From Smittium culicis (taxonomy: Eukaryota; Kickxellomycota; Harpellomycetes; Harpellales; Legeriomycetaceae), in assembly GCA_001970855.1 (NCBI GenBank), contig LSSN01005785.1, positions 1-11,399 of the forward strand: a stretch of DNA of 11,399 nt. Reading direction: 5' to 3'. Under the pieces are notes generated by a model. It worked only from the letters and a program-made list of their open reading frames with translations, did no database searches and had not been told where the DNA came from. This document shows, one piece after another, positions 9,072 through 11,399 of the stretch. Each line of letters begins with the position of its first letter. Position 1 is the stretch's first letter. Position numbers and translations under genes: made by a program.

Positions 9072-10532
9072 ATGAAGTCTGCTGCCAAAATATCTATTGC
9101 TATTCTTAGCATTTTTTCTCTTAATGTTGTTAAGTCTTCATTAACCGGTAATGTCGACCCTGATACCTCAAAAATGATTAATATGTTATTGGAAAATTCA
9201 AATAATACCAATGACACCTCAGTGTGGGATTCTCTAGCTGAAATGACCGACTTGTATGGCCATCGCATGACAGGACACGTTCAGTATGATAGATCCGTAC
9301 AATGGGTCATGAATGACGCTAAAAATTACCCAGAATTCGTAGCCAAAGCAGAACCTGTAACCGTCAATGTATGGGCTAGAAACTCAGAAAGCCTTGAACT
9401 TTACATTCCAACCAGATATCCTCCAGTTATGGACCTTCCTATGCTAGGCTTGGGCCAATCAATTGGAACAGGACCTGGCGGAATCACTGCCGAAGTAATA
9501 CCAGTCCAGACTTTTGAAGATTTGGAGAAACTTGGTAGTGAAAATATTGCCGGTAAGATTGTTCTATTCTGCAAAGACTTTGTAAGTTACGGGGACAATG
9601 TAAAATACAGATCAAGTGGTGCTCTTAAGGCTCAAGAATACGGTGCTGTAGGAGTTCTCGTTCAATCTATCACTGGATACTCATTGGTTACCCCTCACAC
9701 AGGTGTAATGAACCCTGCTGACATCCCTGCAGCTGCAATTAGTGTCGAAGATTCTAAACTAATTCAAAGAATGTACCAAAGAAACCTAAAAGCTCAAGCT
9801 GACCCATCAATTCCCAACGCAAAAGAATTTGCCAAACCACTTGTCAAATTAACAATGAACGCACAAAACTACGAAGGCGCTAAAGTTTCTGACAATATTG
9901 TTATTGACCTCAAAGGAAGCGAAAAGCCTGAAGAAATTGTAATTATTAGTGGTCATTTTGATTCTTGGGATGTCGGAGTCGGTGCCATGGATGACGGTGG
10001 CGGTGCATTCTCATCATATGGTGCTCTAAAAATGTTGGCAAAATTGCCAAAGAAGCCTAAGCGCACTATAAGAGTAGTAATGTGGAATAACGAAGAAACT
10101 CTAAGCAAAGGAGCTGATGGTTACATGGTTGCTCATAAAGATGAAATCAAAAATCATATATTTGCTATTGAGTCTGATATTGGCAACTTCAATCCTTGGG
10201 GTCTTAAAGTCAAAGCTTCAGATGATATAGTCTCTAAAATGGAAGCTTTAGGTAAAATGTACCTAACTTCTATCGGCGGCGGTAACATAACTCAAGTTGA
10301 TAATGCACCTGCTGTAGATGTAACAAATCTATGTGATATAGGCGTCCCTTGTGCAAGTTTCGAAACGCTTGATAAGTATACTGATATCTCCCCACTTACA
10401 CCAGCAGGATATGAAGGTTATTTCCGCTTCCATCACACTGAAGCTGACAGAATGGAAATCTTAGATAAACATGTGCTCAGAAAAAATTCAGTCGCTCTTG
10501 CTGTATGGTCTTTGATTATAGCTAACCAATAA
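9072..10532 (+). CDS. Secreted M28 metallopeptidase, carboxypeptidase Q type
   Basis: The 486-residue product is a zinc exopeptidase like animal carboxypeptidase Q (plasma glutamate carboxypeptidase, about 470 residues), which splits dipeptides in lysosomes or outside the cell. Residues 1-22 form a secretion signal. Residues about 130-265 read as the protease-associated domain (GKIVLFCKDF, AVGVLVQSITGYS). The catalytic M28 domain surrounds it. Metal and catalytic residues are all visible: H295 and D307 in GHFDSWDVGVGAMDDGGG, the general base E341 with metal ligand E342 in WNNEE, D369 in AIESDIG, and a histidine of the HHT pair (454-455, most likely H455). N-glycosylation sequons lie at N44, N47 and N405. 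The ATG is the first one after an in-frame TAA at 9060-9062, and the frame is uninterrupted with no intron. GC is well above the flanks. The family call is firm; the substrate is inferred. Confidence 0.96.
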   Translation: MKSAAKISIAILSIFSLNVVKSSLTGNVDPDTSKMINMLLENSNNTNDTSVWDSLAEMTDLYGHRMTGHVQYDRSVQWVMNDAKNYPEFVAKAEPVTVNVWARNSESLELYIPTRYPPVMDLPMLGLGQSIGTGPGGITAEVIPVQTFEDLEKLGSENIAGKIVLFCKDFVSYGDNVKYRSSGALKAQEYGAVGVLVQSITGYSLVTPHTGVMNPADIPAAAISVEDSKLIQRMYQRNLKAQADPSIPNAKEFAKPLVKLTMNAQNYEGAKVSDNIVIDLKGSEKPEEIVIISGHFDSWDVGVGAMDDGGGAFSSYGALKMLAKLPKKPKRTIRVVMWNNEETLSKGADGYMVAHKDEIKNHIFAIESDIGNFNPWGLKVKASDDIVSKMEALGKMYLTSIGGGNITQVDNAPAVDVTNLCDIGVPCASFETLDKYTDISPLTPAGYEGYFRFHHTEADRMEILDKHVLRKNSVALAVWSLIIANQ

Positions 10533-10567
10533 TTAATTTTTTTATGTATAACTATATTGATTTTTTA

Positions 10568-10573
10568 AATAAA
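10568..10573 (+). promoter_or_regulatory. Polyadenylation signal of the peptidase gene
   Basis: AATAAA lies 36 bases after the stop codon within an A-rich stretch, a usual distance for a eukaryotic 3' end. The local composition makes chance hits common, but position and strand fit. Confidence 0.45.
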
Positions 10574-10709
10574 AAATACACATAGCTATTAATCTAGCTG
10601 ATGTGACCCCAGGACTTGTAAAAAACTGGCCATTTTATAATATCCTTATTCAAATAAAATTGACCATAACCATTGAGCGCATAGTCTATCGACTTTAGCT
10701 TGTTAATAC

Positions 10710-10771
10710 AACTTTGTTTACCTTGCCAAGAACTACATTTTGGTATAAGCTTGGTCTCCGTAGACAAAGTT
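10710..10771. repeat. 12-bp inverted repeat in the 3' spacer
   Basis: AACTTTGTTTAC (10710-10721) pairs with GTAGACAAAGTT (10760-10771) with a single G-T pair and a 38-base loop. The loop holds CTTGCCAAG and AAGCTTGG, which can also pair. The rest of the spacer 10574-10833 shows no gene. It may be the promoter or 5' end of the unit that begins at 10973, but no direct evidence links them. Confidence 0.6.
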
Positions 10772-10833
10772 TAACTATTGCAATTAAATTGTAAGTGCCC
10801 AAGTTTGGAGCACGGTTCTAATTAACCAAATCG

Positions 10834-10955
10834 AAAAAAAAAAAAAGTGCGCAAATCGCCGTATTTGACGAATTCGATTATTTTAATTAATTTGCGACAC
10901 AAAAAAAAAAGCCTACACAAAAAAACTAAAAAAAAAGCAAAGCACAAAAAAAAAA
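10834..10955 (+). promoter_or_regulatory. A-tract leader with hairpin before the last reading frame
   Basis: Pure A runs of 7 to 13 bases occur at 10834-10846, 10901-10910, 10919-10925, 10928-10936 and 10946-10955. They are separated by short C/G-bearing spacers almost free of T. Between the first two runs, GTGCGCAAAT (10847-10856) pairs with ATTTGCGACAC (10890-10900) with one bulged base. The loop contains the self-complementary CGAATTCG. This looks like a structured 5' untranslated region, as in some retrotransposons. Function is inferred. Confidence 0.4.
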
Positions 10956-10972
10956 CACCTTAAGCTAACACT

Positions 10973-11399
10973 ATGGCCACTGAAAAGCCCTTTAAACGTG
11001 CCAGGAGCACATTTAGCGATGCCCTGAAGGGATATACCCCTCATGGAAATGCTAAACCCACTATCTTAAAAAAAAACGACCCTAAAAAGATCAAATCCAT
11101 ATTTAGATACGATCAAAAAATCGACATGAGCCAGTATAGAGATGTGTCAGTCAAACATCTACTATATGGTGGAAAGCAAACCAGCCTAAAACGACTGTGC
11201 CAAAATGGCTCAGATCGTAAAATTGGAATTTCATGGGCGCAGTTTCAAGGAGACCATATGAATGCTCTCTATAAACTCGCCCACGACCTCGATGGCTACA
11301 TCTACATTAGAAAAGATGACCATCGAGCTAGAATCACTTACCTAATTTTTAGCAAAAAAGAAGATGCAGAGAGCGTGATGCAAAAAACATTTTCACACA
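10973..11399 (+). CDS. Partial unknown protein, possibly retrotransposon ORF1
   Basis: An open frame of 142 codons runs off the window end. The ATG follows an in-frame TAA (10961-10963) and has A at -3 and G at +4, a good eukaryotic start context. GC and codon use resemble the peptidase gene, not the AT-rich spacer. Residues 1-50 are basic and probably disordered (KPFKRARS, LKKNDPKKIK). Residues about 85-140 alternate strands and helices; YIYIRKDDHRARITYLIF followed by KKEDAESVMQ resembles the strand-helix end of an RRM fold. LINE ORF1 proteins are often basic RNA-binding proteins with such a fold, and the leader is A-rich and structured, so ORF1 of a non-LTR element is my best guess. A host RNA-binding protein is the alternative. 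No family is recognised with certainty. Confidence 0.7.
   Translation, partial: MATEKPFKRARSTFSDALKGYTPHGNAKPTILKKNDPKKIKSIFRYDQKIDMSQYRDVSVKHLLYGGKQTSLKRLCQNGSDRKIGISWAQFQGDHMNALYKLAHDLDGYIYIRKDDHRARITYLIFSKKEDAESVMQKTFSH

Noticed and set aside
9059..9268. Minus-strand frame overlapping the peptidase start
   Set aside because: It is a shadow of the peptidase gene on the opposite strand.
1..11399. tRNA genes, CRISPR arrays, hammerhead ribozymes and spliceosomal RNA genes
   Set aside because: I looked for B-box-like GGTTCGA motifs, regularly spaced repeats with unique spacers, the CTGATGA/GAAA hammerhead core and U6-type sequence, and found none.

Overview
The window looks like nuclear DNA of an AT-rich eukaryote. 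Its one complete gene carries an N-terminal secretory signal and has no bacterial ribosome binding site. The left edge holds a broken non-LTR (LINE-type) reverse transcriptase, AATAAA signals follow coding regions, and gene density is about one gene in 11 kb. The intronless peptidase gene, the very AT-rich spacers and the style of the reverse transcriptase would suit an early-diverging fungus (for example gut fungi of the Harpellales). This is an inference from general resemblance; an invertebrate or a protist is not excluded.

Layout. Bases 1-953 are the 3' part of a non-LTR retrotransposon reverse transcriptase, cut by the window edge and broken by a stop codon and two frame changes. A T-rich tail with AATAAA signals follows to about 1070. 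Bases 1070-5925 are a gene desert of very low GC. Inside it I see a short exact match to the 5' end of bacterial/organellar-type small-subunit rRNA (from 3421), a cluster of hairpins (3966-4133) and an 11-bp minisatellite (4142-4246). Bases 5926-6360 form an island of clearly higher GC that starts with a 10-bp hairpin and has no recognisable product. Bases 6481-7251 are a nest of at least four diverged copies of one repeat of about 190-230 bp, two in direct tandem and two inverted. It is probably a non-autonomous mobile element or satellite. Bases 7400-9060 are again without a supportable gene.

The one intact gene, at 9072-10532, encodes a secreted M28-family metallopeptidase of the carboxypeptidase Q type with all metal-binding and catalytic residues in place. 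After its polyadenylation signal comes a spacer with an inverted repeat, then an A-rich leader containing a hairpin, and then a second reading frame (10973 to the window end). That frame has a good start context and a possible RRM-like fold, and may be ORF1 of another retrotransposon.

The genes do not form a pathway. The picture is one housekeeping or secreted peptidase gene surrounded by decayed mobile DNA, with coding segments standing out sharply in GC from the spacers.
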